The notes beneath the pieces are model-generated. The model saw nothing but the letters and a program-made list of their open reading frames with translations. It ran no database searches and had not been told where the DNA came from. This document shows positions 32,665 to 44,060 of a DNA stretch of 64,000 bases, piece by piece. The stretch's first letter is position 1; each line of letters starts with the position of its first letter. The stretch is from Peromyscus leucopus (taxonomy: Eukaryota > Chordata > Mammalia > Rodentia > Cricetidae), in NCBI RefSeq assembly GCF_004664715.2, contig NC_051076.1, positions 2,117,800 through 2,181,799 on the forward strand, read 5' to 3'. The position numbers and the translations under genes were made by a program.

Positions 32665-33315
32665 TGAGTTCTTTACATAGTCTAATATTTACCCTCTAGC
32701 AGACATTTAGCCAGCAAAGATTTTCTTATATTTTGTAGGCTGCATCTTTACCCAATTAACTGCTTTCTCTTTTGTTCAGAAGTGTTTTGGTTTTATGAAG
32801 TTGCATTTGTTAACTGTTGGCCCCATCAGACAACTAGAGTCCTACCGAAAAGGTTTTGCTGCCTACATCTTGAAACAGTCTCCCTTTTCAGAATTCCCAG
32901 TGTTACATTAAGGCCTTTGATCCATATGGAATTGATTTTTGATTTATGTGAGAGATGTGGAAACACAGTTTTCTCAGCAAATTGTTGAAGAAATTGTCAT
33001 TTCGCCAATGAGGATTTTTGGTATCTTTGACAAAAATTAGATGGATATAGCTATTTGGGTCAATATATGGATCTTCTCTCTTGATCTACATGCCTATATT
33101 GAAGTCATGATCCTTTTTTTTTTTTTACTATAACTCTTTCAAGTGTAACTTGAAATTAGGCATGGTGATAACTATGATATGATTCTGGCTTTCTTTGGCT
33201 ATTCTGGGTCTTTTGTTCATCCATATACATTTTAAGATAGTCTTTTATATTTCTGTGAAGAATGACATTGGAATTTTAATTAAGATTGTGTAGAAATTGC
33301 TCTTCCTGAAATAGA
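32665..33315 (-). mobile_element. Rodent L1 ORF2 antisense (segment 4)
   Basis: 'gagttctttacatagtctaa', 'ttgtaggctgcatctttacc', 'aggcctttgatccatatgga', 'tttctgtgaagaatgacatt' are the complement of ORF2 DNA. The whole host spans about 30,420-33,315 once insertions are removed. The reading frame is broken. Confidence 0.8.
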
Positions 33316-33592
33316 ATCTTCCTAATTTTAAGTCTCCCAATCCATGCCTGCTCTGCTTTTTTCCTACCAATTCTTACAAGCCCAGATAAAATCATGCAGC
33401 AATATCCATGCCACAGCTTGTATGCTTTGCTATGTTGAAACTCTATTTGTTAAATGAGTCCATAACTTTTAAATTAGGTTACCTTCTAGGTCTTAGGACA
33501 TAGAAAAAGTTGCAGACAGTGCTTTGTCATAATATAGCATCACTAGTCTCTAGTTCTCAATAGAACCCTTATTTCCACTGGAAACCTTAGAG

Positions 33593-33632
<40 letters not shown>

Positions 33633-33829
33633 GTTGACATTTCTACAAGTATTCTGGTCTAAATTCTCACCAAACTCACTCATTAACCCTGTTTACAACA
33701 TCCTAAGCTTTCTCCAAAGTTTTCCAAATTTCCAGTACAAGCCAATTCTTGTAGACAGTTCTTAAGCATGATATGTTCAGGGTTAGTAATGGCAATATCT
33801 CTAGTTCTTTGGTACCAATTTTCTATATT
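33316..33829 (-). mobile_element. MaLR internal 5' region with an A33 tract
   Basis: In its own sense it begins 'attggtaccaaagaactaga' and contains 'ggaaatttggaaaactttgg', like the start of MaLR internal sequence directly after a 5' LTR. A run of about 33 T (33,597-33,629) interrupts it. The distal part (33,316-33,596) is assigned by position and weak similarity. Confidence 0.5.
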
Positions 33830-34195
33830 TGTTCCTTCCTTGTTACTATGACAAAATGATATGCCTGACACAAAGGTTAAAGGAGGGAAAGATTTACTTT
33901 GCGTACAATTTGAGAGGTTTCTGTCTGTGATGTGATGGCTTGGCACTCGCTTCACCCATGTACTTGGACAGAACATTATGACGGCAGGAGTATGCAGAAT
34001 GGTGGTCCTTCACTTTATGTTGAATGAGAAACAGAGACAGAAGAAGGCACTAGGGACAAAGCCATACCACCAGTTACATACTCGACTAGATCTCACCCTT
34101 GAAACTCTATTACATCCCTAAATATTGCCACAAGCTGATGACCAAGTGTTGAATACACAAGGCTGTCAGGGGCATTTTATTCTCAAACCACAACA
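33830..34195 (-). mobile_element. MaLR 5' LTR
   Basis: 'ccttgttactatgacaaaat', 'gtacttggacagaacattat', 'gacggcaggagtatgcagaa' and 'cattttattctcaaaccaca' follow the antisense LTR. With 33,316-33,829 it forms a 5' LTR plus internal start in minus orientation. 34,196-34,850 shows no feature. Confidence 0.6.
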
Positions 34196-34849
34196 GACAC
34201 TGAAGAGATAGCATAGTTTCTAATCCATTTTATCTAATCACTGTGTACAATTATTACTTATGTATGAGTGTATGATTCCTGGCAAACAATGGAAGGAAAT
34301 ACTCTATACACGTATGATCTTTCCCCCCTATTGGCATACATTTCTCCCTCCACTGTGGGTGCCATTGAATTGCCCTAAGAAAGCAAAGGTGAGTTCAGAG
34401 GTGAGTGAAGAAGTTTCACTTTCCCAATCTAGGCCAGTTGGACTTTTTTCCTCAAGTTTTAATCTTTAGTGACAGAATGACTGAAATATTTGGAATGGAA
34501 TCATGAAAGAAGTAAAATGGAAGGAAAAAGCCAACGCACCCATTTTTCCAGCTCCCCCTCCCCACCCCCACTCCGAACCGCTGCATGGTCTCTAACCTTC
34601 CCAGGGAACCTGGGGTGCCTCACTCCTGTTTGGTTCATTTTCTTTTGATGGATAACCAGGACACTCTTGTATAAGAAGCTTTTACATTTTAACTTTCACA
34701 GGAAGAGTGAACATTAACAGATATTTTAAATATAATTTTACTTAAAAGATATATCAAACAAGAAGATAATCTCATTACATCAGAACTTCAATGCTTTTGA
34801 ATAAAGAAAAATAAATAAGAAAGTATAGTAGATGTGTGAGTGTGTATAC

Positions 34850-35035
34850 AGTTAATTGATTCTACTTATATCTATGAGGTAAATATTTTTACATTTTGGT
34901 GACACAGCAGATATGACATTAAGATTTTCTTTTTATTTGCATATGAAGAAAGTAATGCTGAGCGAGAGTGACTAATTTGGCAAAAACAGAGCTGGAAAAT
35001 GGTAGAGCTAGAATGTTTACCCAGATTGGCTGGAT
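34850..35035 (-). mobile_element. MIR fragment
   Basis: Antisense: 'tatctatgaggtaaatattt', 'ttgcatatgaagaaagtaat', 'ggcaaaaacagagctggaaa'. Confidence 0.7.
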
Positions 35036-36180
35036 TTAATCATCCTATTATATTAAAACTGACATAATTTTTGAGACCCTCAATTACAAGATAACACTGG
35101 TCAAGACATTGGGATCCTTTTATTTTAAAGACTAGGGTACTGAAGAAAAATCAGAAATAAATACTAATAAAAACAATCAGCAGACTTTTAGCATCTCAGA
35201 AGGTGAAATGGCTCTAGGAAGATTAGCCCACATTTAGAAGATTCAGTCCATGTTATTTCCAAAGGGAAATATTTAACTTTATCACTTTAAAATATTCTAA
35301 GGTTAGAAGTTTAAATTTTTATTGAAGGGGCAACTTTATTTCCTCTTTTGAAAGAGTGTATTTTTCCAAGTTTATTTGCATAAACTATTATAAATCTAGA
35401 AGTCACATAATCCAATGTAGTATTGGGGAAATTATTATTATATAACTAAAAATCATTATTAATTATTAGCATGGATAGAGTTTATAACTGTATGTTTTCT
35501 CAAGATACTAAATATTTAATGATTGAAAATTAACTGATGTAGAACCTTTTTACAAAAAGAATATCTGAAGTATGTAGATTCTATTAAGTATTTAGAGTTC
35601 TAAACATTGCCACAACTTTGTACATAAAAGGTGCTGCTATTTGATGGTCTCAAGCTGGTGTTTACAGCATCTTTATTGATGAGCACTTTCCATTCTCACA
35701 ATTCAGGTTTGAAGTTTGTACAGATTTTTTTGGGAAATAATCTCCTCATCTCAAAAGAATTACTCATCTCAATTAATGTGAACAATCTAATTAAATGTAA
35801 TTACATTAACTACATTTATACTTAAGTACTATTGTAATGAAGGAAATAGATGTCAAAATATATGTCTCTTTCATGACTTTTCCTGGGGAAAAGCAAAGCA
35901 ATGTCTGTTACTTGGGGTCTCTGTAATTTGTCAGGCTCTTGGTTCTTGGTGATATAAAATAATGAAGCATGCACAAACAGCATGATTGGCAGAGGGGCTG
36001 TTATGTAACTTTGCAATATCCTGCATGTGAGGGTAATATATGCCATAACTGTAAGCTGCATGTATGACTCATCATAGAGAAGGGCTTTCCATTGACAGGT
36101 TGCTTTAAGGACAGTTTGGACCTTGCTGGGCTTGTGCCCAACACTAGTCTAAGATGACCTTGTTTATCTCTTTTTCCCAG
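35036..36180. other. AT-rich single-copy stretch
   Basis: About 1.1 kb, strongly AT-rich, without recognised repeats, coding potential or RNA gene. Confidence 0.4.
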
Positions 36181-36600
36181 GATGAACCTGACCACAAATT
36201 ACCCACCAGGGATGTGCTGAAGAATGACCTACCAGGAAGGGGTGGACACCTTGTTTTCAGGAAGGTTGCCTCAGGTCACTGGAGTCTCTTCTTCATAAGC
36301 CCTATGGCTGTGGCTTCTGTCCCTGTTTCTTCCATGCCTCATCTTTACATAAGAGAGGGTATTGACAGTACAAAGAAATGTTTCCACCCAAGTCCAGGAT
36401 GGTGAGCCAATGAGTTTATTGAGGTTACTTATGGGAACATGGGTGAGAGGTTACTCACAAATACATGAGAAACTGAAAGCAACTGCATCACCAGAGAGTG
36501 TCACCCCAGCATGGATGACAGCTTCACAAAAGTGAAATCATACCTCGAGTTAACCTCTACACCAAGAGCTTGCAATAGCTAAGGGAGCAGTAGGAAATAG
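36181..36600. mobile_element. Rodent LTR-like sequence (tentative)
   Basis: 'ggtggacaccttgttttcag' and, from 36,385, 'ggtgagccaatgagtttatt', 'gcaactgcatcaccagagag' and 'accccagcatggatgacagc' are phrases I associate with rodent LTR repeats. I cannot name the family or fix the ends. An 83-codon ORF at 36,154-36,405 is not convincing as protein. Confidence 0.35.
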
Positions 36601-36689
36601 GAGCTGGAATTCCAAATGAGAGACTGGGACCCTTCACCCTGCCACTTCAGTGGGAGAATTTTTTTGTTTGCTTGCTTTTGCTACTACCA

Positions 36690-36755
36690 GGGATTGAATC
36701 TAAGATCTTCATGCATGCTAGTGAAGAGTCACTGAGCTACATTACCTCAAGGGGA
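36690..36755 (-). mobile_element. ID-like SINE fragment
   Basis: 'accagggattgaatctaaga' and 'agtcactgagctacattacc' are the complement of the tRNA-Ala-like ID body. Confidence 0.55.
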
Positions 36756-36939
36756 GAGGGAATGCTAACAGTCCATTACCATCACCACAGGTCTAACCAC
36801 CAGTGTGCTGCCTTGTATATTATATTGAATGGCTACAAGGACAAGGATTTCTGCATGTCACCAGAGCAATTTCTGCCTCATGTTAGACATAGTCTAACTG
36901 CAATCATGTTGTCAAAGATACAGACAGATTCTTGCAATA

Positions 36940-37350
36940 AGAAAAGGCCTTTTTTATTAGCATATATTAATTGTACAAAGTAAGGAATTTCATTATAGCT
37001 CTTCCATATATGCATAGAGTGTACTTTGATTATGGTCACCCCTTCCATACTCTATTCACCCACACTCCACTGCATCATGGTGGAGTAGAATTTAATTATA
37101 TGTGTAATTATACAATCACATTTTCTTTATCCATTCATCTTTAGGTGGAAACCTAGGCTGATCCCATTACTTGGTTACCATGAATACTGCTGAAATAAAT
37201 ACTGGTATGCAGTTATATCTGTATTAAGCTGATTCTGATTCTTTTGGTATGTACACAGGTGTGGTTTCTCTATGGCATCTGGAAGTGGCTTCTACCTTAA
37301 ACATTTGCCTAAACACTGAGGGAGAATTTTGGGATCTTCCTGTGGTGGGA
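36940..37350 (-). mobile_element. L1 3' region, antisense
   Basis: 'ttagcatatattaattgtac', 'acattttctttatccattca', 'ggtggaaacctaggctgatc' and 'ggtatgtacacaggtgtggt' follow antisense L1 order. Confidence 0.7.
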
Positions 37351-37589
37351 ATGCAACTAAGCATTTAAAATAAGACAAAAATGAGTAGTAAAGCATCCAG
37401 TGCACCAGTCTCCCATGTCTGCACAGACATGGTAGAAAGCTGTGTTCTGGTTTTCTCCGAGAGCCCTTCAAACATTAAACATGGTTCTTGGAATCGTAGT
37501 TCTCCAGAATTAGCAGACTTCTCTATCCTTGCCACTTTCTCTTAATACACAATGCAACAAGGAAGGAGCAGAAATTGAACAAGGCTGTG

Positions 37590-37965
37590 TACTCATTAGG
37601 ATTCTCCAGAGAATCAGGAAAAAATGTGTTTATCACTATTATCTACCTGTATCTTGGTAGTGTTTTATTTTAAGGAACTGACTCATATCATGGGCTATGT
37701 GCAAGGCAGGCTGGCTAGCCAGGCCGAAGACACTCAAGCAGAAACAGCTCCACTCTGAAGGTGAAATTCCTTCTCCTTTAGGAAACCTGTAACCAATTCC
37801 TTGGACAAGTAGCTTTAACAAGGATATTGTGGTTTACTTGCAGTCAACAGTGTGACAATGTTAACTGTATCTACACGATTTGTGTAGTTTTAGCAACACC
37901 TACACAAAAGCTTGATTGAATAACTGGGATTAACTATCCCCAGGACAATCATGCTAGTAGAAGAA
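37590..37965 (+). mobile_element. Ancient mammalian repeat (unnamed LTR or DNA element)
   Basis: Begins 'actcattaggattctccaga', 'gaatcaggaaaaaatgtg', then 'ttttaaggaactgactcata'. This matches a widespread old mammalian repeat whose consensus starts 'tagggttctccagagaa'. I do not recall its name with certainty. 37,966-38,861 has only a T11 run and no feature. Confidence 0.5.
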
Positions 37966-38861
37966 AATCTTCTGGGATTTTCAGCTGTAGCCCAACCTGC
38001 TATGGGTAGCTGGGAAAAGGAGAGGGACCAGGTCTCTTTGTCTTTCTCCCAGATTGTCTAGTCCGTCTTCCTCAGTCTTCCTCAGCCACAGTGCTGGGCA
38101 GAGGGACCTTGTGCTTCACAGAAGCTAGACAAAAGAAGTTTTGATGGCTTCTTGGAAAACTGGTTGTAAGAAGTCAATATTGAAAGAGTTTTGTGGAAGC
38201 TTTTAACAAATAGCTGTTGTGTGGTTAGCGTGAAGGGCATATGTTTTGGATGAAAATAAGGCCCTTAGTTTGATTTTACTCAAAACAACCTTTATGAAGT
38301 TTTGCTCTGAGATGTTATGTATGCAAACTGTTTCACGCATTTTTTTTTTTCTTATCTTGGCTCAAACCTGTAATCTTCAGTCACAAATTAAAACTATCAG
38401 CCCAGGGGGTATCTCAGTGCTGTGATGTGCATGTTGGGGGTGTCTGCATTCTTTTTTTAGCCTTCAGAACCTCTGAAATGTGTTTTCCTTTTGGTTGCTT
38501 TGTGGGATTCTCTGACACAGAACAGGGACAGTGATGAAAAGATTAAGTTATGATAAGGATAAAATCGTTTACTCTTTAAAGTTTTGAAAGTATCAAAAGT
38601 ATAGGTCATGGAAGATGTAAGGACATAACAACGCTATGAGAGAAGCTCATAGTAGAATTTTGTTTGATGATCCAGTTAAATAAAAGAAGCAAGAGGAAAA
38701 AAAAAACCCTAAGATTTATGCAACAAGATAAGGAGAAATTTGTTTCCAAGTTTACCTTCAGTGGTATGGGGAGTTAATAAAATCCTATGGAAATGATTTT
38801 ACTTGTCTCCTAGAATGTCTCCTCACCAGTGAAAAAAATTCAACAATCATACTCATTATAT

Positions 38862-38862
38862 G

Positions 38863-38913
<51 letters not shown>

Positions 38914-38985
38914 TGTGTAGGAGGTACTTTGTCTTAAACATTTGAAGTTTTTCTTCCCTAGCCATCTTGGAGGCCTCCCATACAT
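38862..38985 (-). repeat. (TG)n plus a short interspersed-repeat fragment
   Basis: About 29 TG units (38,862-38,920). The next segment, 'gtactttgtcttaaacattt' to 'tccctag', is the inverted equivalent of 40,510-40,548, so both belong to some interspersed repeat. Confidence 0.6.
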
Positions 38986-40094
38986 ATATAGTGACAGAGT
39001 GTGGAATGTAACATTGAAACATTTACTAAATAAGAAAGACTTTTCCTTTCAGAGCACTTTTAGCTAAGAATAAAATTGCTAACAAGAGCAATAGAATTGT
39101 TATCAACCAGTGGAAGGAAAATATTTCCTAAGACAACACTCCTCAGATTGACACCACTTGAAAATATGTAGGATGATTAAGGGTATTTGCTATAAGGGAT
39201 TGATAAAAACAAATTTAGAATAGAAATTTAGCAGCCTTTATGGTGTTCCTATATAATACTAGAAAAATACATATTGTTTTAAAGGTTTGCCATATATTTA
39301 TATTACACCAGAGCTAGCACCTAGCAAATTAAGTTTTTATAATTTACCTGTGGTTAAAACAACAATCCCAAACCAAATCTGGGGAGAAGAATGGGGGAAA
39401 AACACATCGAATAACTTTTTTTAAAAGCAAAGCCATTTTTTCCTTTAAAAATCACTGAACAATTTCATAACTGTTCACTTCCTGGTTGAGGCCACCTGGG
39501 GCCATGTAATAGCCCCAAGAACTTCCCCTACACTCCTTGGCTGTTCCCAAGCACGAGAGTGTGTTTCCAAGGGAACTCCAGAGACTGCAGTAGCAGCGGC
39601 TGCACTTTATCCTGTTTCCAAATGCACAGTCCTGACCAGTCATGGTTTTCTATGGCTAGAAGCAAGATGACAGACCACCTTAGAACTTCTGCTTCTGGTC
39701 TGTCCCCTGATAAAAACAGATACATTTGCCTTTCTACTAGTACTATCACCTTAATACTATTTTGTTGAAACAAAGACTTGGAAACAATTAGGCCTTGTTT
39801 TCACATGAAAAGAAAAAAAAAGTGTATTTTTCCTTGTCTGTGATCATTTTCTCGGAACTCGATGGTACACTTCTTATGCCAGAACAACTGCACTGGTTCC
39901 AAATGGGAGCCAGGCCTCCTGGTGTGGTTAAATGTCATACCCTAGGTCATATTTTTGCTAATTTACTCATTAACAGATTCTCTGCTCCTGAGTCTCAGAA
40001 AGATTTCTGGCTGAGTCAATAAATCAGTGCTGGGCCTTGAGTTTATTAGTCTGATACAGTTTCACATTCCCCCAACTGAGATTTTTAATAAATT
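38986..40094. other. Single-copy stretch with a less AT-rich core
   Basis: 39,470-40,080 is richer in GC than its surroundings, with an ETS-type 'cacttcctgg' and an AP-1-type 'tgagtca' (about 40,013). No ORF is convincing and no repeat was recognised with confidence. Confidence 0.3.
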
Positions 40095-40300
40095 TGTTTT
40101 TGTATCATATTTTATTCAAGCTACTGTAACAAATTACCAAAGCCCATGTGGCTCAAATAGCAACCATTTGATCTTCAGTGTTAGAGGTTAGGAAGCCCTA
40201 GGTCAAGGCACATGACACCCTGTGTGTGTGGCTGGTCTTTGTTTATAGATGGCCCTCTTCTCTAATGCTCACACAGAAGGAAGAAAGAGAGCAAGAACTT
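40095..40300 (-). mobile_element. MaLR LTR fragment (MST/MLT1-like)
   Basis: 'caagctactgtaacaaatta', 'ccaaagcccatgtggctcaa', 'ccctaggtcaaggcacatga' and 'atagatggccctcttctcta' are the complement of the 3' half of a MaLR LTR. Confidence 0.7.
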
Positions 40301-40484
40301 CCATAGCTCTCCTTCGAAAGGCCCAGTTTGCCTCCTAAATGCCATTGATGTAAAGACCTCAAAACAAAACCTGGCTTTTTATTTTGGTTGCTGAATAATA
40401 TTCTATCTATGGTTGCAATTTCAACATAGGATTTTTTTTTTTCAACTTTTGTGTGTGTTGGGGGTGGTGGTGTATCTACTTTGT

Positions 40485-40610
40485 AACATCTGTCTCTGGG
40501 ATGCCTTGGGAAGAAAAACTTCAAACATTTAGGACAAAGTACCTCATTCCATCCTTCCCACCCCAGCCACATAGGCACCCAGAACCTTTGGAGAATGAGG
40601 TGCCCTGTTT
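40485..40610 (+). mobile_element. Unnamed interspersed repeat fragment
   Basis: 'gggaagaaaaacttcaaaca', 'ttaggacaaagtacctcatt', 'cccaccccagccacataggc' recalls a rodent repeat I cannot name. A 40 bp part is present inverted at 38,930-38,970. Confidence 0.45.
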
Positions 40611-41361
40611 GGCTGTCTTCAACTTAATTTCTTGCTTTTAAAATGAATTTTGCTGTTACTTAAAATAGATGACTCAAGTGAGAAACAAATCTATGGAAAA
40701 CTTCCACTGCTAATTCAACAGCCTTGCAGGCTGTGATGTCACATTAAAGTACAAAGGATGTCTTGTGTGTAGAGTAGTGACCAAATATTCTGCTGAAAAG
40801 GCAGGAGGCTGAACTGAAGCATGATCTGTGTCCACCGAATTTGGAGTAGTTGGAAGACGTGGAAAGACACATCATCATCATTTGTTGGTTCTTCTAGGTT
40901 GTCAAGTTCTCAGTGGAACTGGAATGGAAAGCCATTCTATAGCAAACACATGATTCAGAGTAGTGTGGCTAAGTCCTGAAGAAAAAGGTTTAGGAAACCT
41001 TCCAGAAATACCTGTTTGTGTTTCCCTTGCAGCTTTGTGTCAGATAAAACTGAATGTTGAGAAAAAAAATCTTCAAGCACTTACAAACTGTGACTATCTT
41101 CCTAGCTCCCACATCAGTTGGTGTTTGAAATGCTTGTTTGGAGAAAATGCTCCTATTGCTTAGGTTGGCCAGTAACATTTTGCTAATACAATGAAAAATT
41201 CTTAAGATTGCTATAATACACATGCCTACCATCAAACAAGGTTTAAATTTAACATTTTCTACAATTTTTAAGGAGAATTCACTGGAGCACAGGTGTAAAT
41301 AGATGACATGAAATCATGTCGAGAGGTCCAATAGTTCTCAGGTTTTAAGACACAAAACCTA
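40611..41361. other. Single-copy stretch
   Basis: No repeat or gene recognised; includes one (CAT)n-like 'catcatcatcatt'. Confidence 0.4.
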
Positions 41362-41605
41362 ATGGGGCAAGGCTATCGAGCTGGTGCAGCAGGTAGAGGC
41401 GCTTGTTGTACAAGTCTGGAGACCTGAGAGTGATCCCTGTGACACACGAAGGGAGGAGACGAAGATTCCACAGAGATGCTCTCTGATTGTCACACACTTG
41501 CCATGCCACAGGCACCTAAACATAAACACACACTCTCTCTCCCCCTACCCCCACCCCACTCACTCAAACACACACTGACATACACAATAACTAACTAAAC
41601 AAACG
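41362..41605 (+). mobile_element. B3/B2-type SINE
   Basis: tRNA-like head 'cagcaggtagaggcgcttgt', then 'gacctgagagtgatccctgt', 'gattgtcacacacttgccat' and a CA/CT-rich tail. Confidence 0.85.
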
Positions 41606-41699
41606 AAAAGGCATTTATTTAGAACTCTAGAAAACATTTTCTAATTCTTGATTAAGGTCTAAAAGCAAGGAGGAAAACAAACTCTAGATATCGTGTCTC

Positions 41700-42010
41700 T
41701 CTTGGTCAATTTGGGCTCCTATAATAAATATATTGACTGTAGAGTGAGTAGCTTAACCAACGAATGTGTATTTCTCACCCTTTGGAAGACAGAAACCTGA
41801 AGTCAGAGTGTTGATGTGATCTGAGTTCTCCTCTCTTCTTGGGGTCTTCATATGAAGGGAAGTAGGGTGTAAGAGAAGAGGAAACTCTCATGTCTCTCAG
41901 TGTAGAGACCACAGTCTTAGCCATGTGATTCTGTCTTCACGATCTAACTACTGCCCAAACTCCACCTCTATACGTCATCATTTGGAAGGTTCAATATATT
42001 CTGGAAATTT
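41700..42010 (-). mobile_element. MaLR LTR fragment
   Basis: 'caatttgggctcctataata', 'aagacagaaacctgaagtca', 'cttagccatgtgattctgtc' and 'ccacctctatacgtcatcat' follow the antisense MST-like LTR. Confidence 0.6.
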
Positions 42011-42144
42011 ATGAAATTTATTCTATAGGAAACCTATTGATTAATTAAATCCTGTATTCCTTTAAATGGGCTGTGCTGTGATATAATGTCGAACCCAAAC
42101 ACACACAGATATAGTCCTGATGGCAATTCCTTTCCATGGAAGGA

Positions 42145-42190
42145 GACAAACAAACAAACAAACAAACAAATACACAAGCAAACAAACAAA
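42145..42190. repeat. (CAAA)n microsatellite
   Basis: Imperfect run of CAAA units with CACAAG interruption. Confidence 0.9.
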
Positions 42191-42279
42191 ACCTAATCAT
42201 ACCACAAAAGTAAGGTAAGATCATCACTCACTAAATAGAACAAGATTTCATTGGAATGTACATGTGGAAAATCTGAACT

Positions 42280-42606
42280 ATAGAGTCTTGACTTAGCGAT
42301 GGGTTATAAGAATAAAGCCACTGTAAATTGAAAATATTCTAAGTCAACAATGTGTTTAACACACCTAACACAAAAAAACCCATGGCTTGCAGCAGAGCGC
42401 ACAGTGAAGCGTCAGCAGTTGATCCTTGTGATGTGACTGAAGGGGTTGTGACTCAGAGAATGCAGAGCATGGAAAGAGTGCTACACTTCACACTGCTAAC
42501 TTGAGAAAGAAAACTTCAAACTTCAGTTCTATTGAATACGTGCCACTTTTGTACTACCATAAAAATGAAGTGTCAGCTAAAACACCATAAGTGGAGACCA
42601 CCTGTA
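42280..42606. mobile_element. Ancient mariner-like (MARNA/Tigger-class) DNA transposon
   Basis: The left part 'cttgacttagcgatgggtta', 'gtaaattgaaaatattctaa', 'gtcaacaatgtgtttaacac' and the right end 'accataagtggagaccacct' match an old mariner-class element. Its termini read 'gacttacgatgg...ccccgacttacg' in the consensus I remember. The two ends are diverged inverted repeats. No transposase frame survives. Confidence 0.65.
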
Positions 42607-42902
42607 GTGGAGGCTCTAGAGGAATGCTTCTGTGGAAGTTACTGCTGACAAAATATAAATAAGAGCTCAGTAGCCAGAGGAGAGGAATGCATAGTATGTC
42701 AGGCAGCAGAAACAGTGTGTGTGAGGGTCTAACTGTCTGTTCTCCTTACACATGAGGTTTTAGAGTGTGCAAACATCTGAGTTTTGGTTTCAGTTTAAAC
42801 TCTGAGTGACTTCTGAGGTGGTTATGAGAGTAAATTAATCAATAGGGGCCTTCAACTGGACTATGGTTAGAGAGGAATTTCATGAGGCAGGCACTAAGAA
42901 GA

Positions 42903-43067
42903 GATGGAGGGCCAGGCATGGTGGCTCAGACTTGCAATCCTAGCACTTTGGAGGCTGAGTCAGGAGGATTGCTGTGACTTAAAGGCCATCCTTGGTAACT
43001 AAAGCCAGTTTTGACAAGAGATGGAGACCCTGTTGCTAAAAATGAAACAAAACAAAAACAAAAGGCA
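42903..43067 (+). mobile_element. Old B1/FLAM-like 7SL SINE
   Basis: 'ggccaggcatggtggctcag', 'cctagcactttggaggctga', 'gtcaggaggattgctgtgac' and an (AAAAC)n tail. The 'gcactttggaggctga' block is nearer to the ancestral 7SL/FLAM monomer than to modern B1. Confidence 0.9.
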
Positions 43068-43839
43068 GAGAAGGCAATGCATGTAGATGCCAACAAACGC
43101 CCCTTAGGTCTGGAGACAAGCTCTGAGCCCTGTACTCAGAAGAACCCTCTGTCACAAATACACTAAACACGAAAGGAAACAATTTGAAAACATGAGGCTG
43201 TCTTGTAACACTCATTAGGTATCAGCGAAAGTCTTTCTGCATTTTTCAACCTGCCTCCCTGAAATAAAAAAGCATCTAAAGGCCATGAAGGATTGTGAGT
43301 TATGTTACAAAACGAGAAAGGCATCAAGATCCAGGGGTATTTGAACTGTAAAAGCACTTAAGTAAAGAAGAGGCAAATTAGTTTGTGTTTCGTCATATGT
43401 ATGCAATAGTTATTTGCATCATAATGTTCTACTTTCCATTGAGGCTTTGCACCTATTCTCTTGTTTCTCTTTATGTAAACCAATTCACAGTTCCAGAATT
43501 ACTTCAGATGTACTCAGTATTTGTGGTTATTGCACATAGTGACTGAGGACTGTTTTATGATATAAATTTGTATGCATCTCCATCTAGATATATCATTCTC
43601 AGAGTGTAACAATAGATGGACATTGAATGCCAAAAGTGCAAATAATTTTATTTTCTTTTTAAAGTATTGCCACACTTTCAAAACCTAAAATTATCAGCAT
43701 TATTTAATTTTGCTTTATAATTTGATATTCATTATAGGTTATAGTTCTCATATTAATGTAACAATTGTACATACTGTAGAAGAAAAATACTTGTTAGTAC
43801 ACAAAAAGTTTTTTCCCTCTTCATTTTAAATGCACTGTT
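43068..43839. other. Single-copy AT-rich stretch
   Basis: No repeat recognised. It contains an octamer-type 'atttgcatcat' at about 43,413; no coding evidence. Confidence 0.35.
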
Positions 43840-44012
43840 TTAAACTTATTTTGTGCATGTATGTGTGAGTATATGCGGGATGCCATGGCAGATGTGGGAG
43901 TCAGAGGAAATCTTGATGTAGTGCCCCTACTCTGTGGGTCCCCGGATTGAACTCCTATGTCGGACTTGATTGTGGGTGCTTTTCCTGGCTGAACGGGCTA
44001 TCTTGCTGGCAC
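43840..44012 (-). mobile_element. B3/B2-type SINE
   Basis: 'gtgcatgtatgtgtgagtat', 'ggcagatgtgggagtcagag', 'gtgggtccccggattgaact' and 'gaacgggctatcttgctggc' (complement of the tRNA-like head). Confidence 0.85.
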
Positions 44013-44060
44013 TTACTGACATATTGATTAAAATATTTCCTTTTCTACCCTTTATATATC

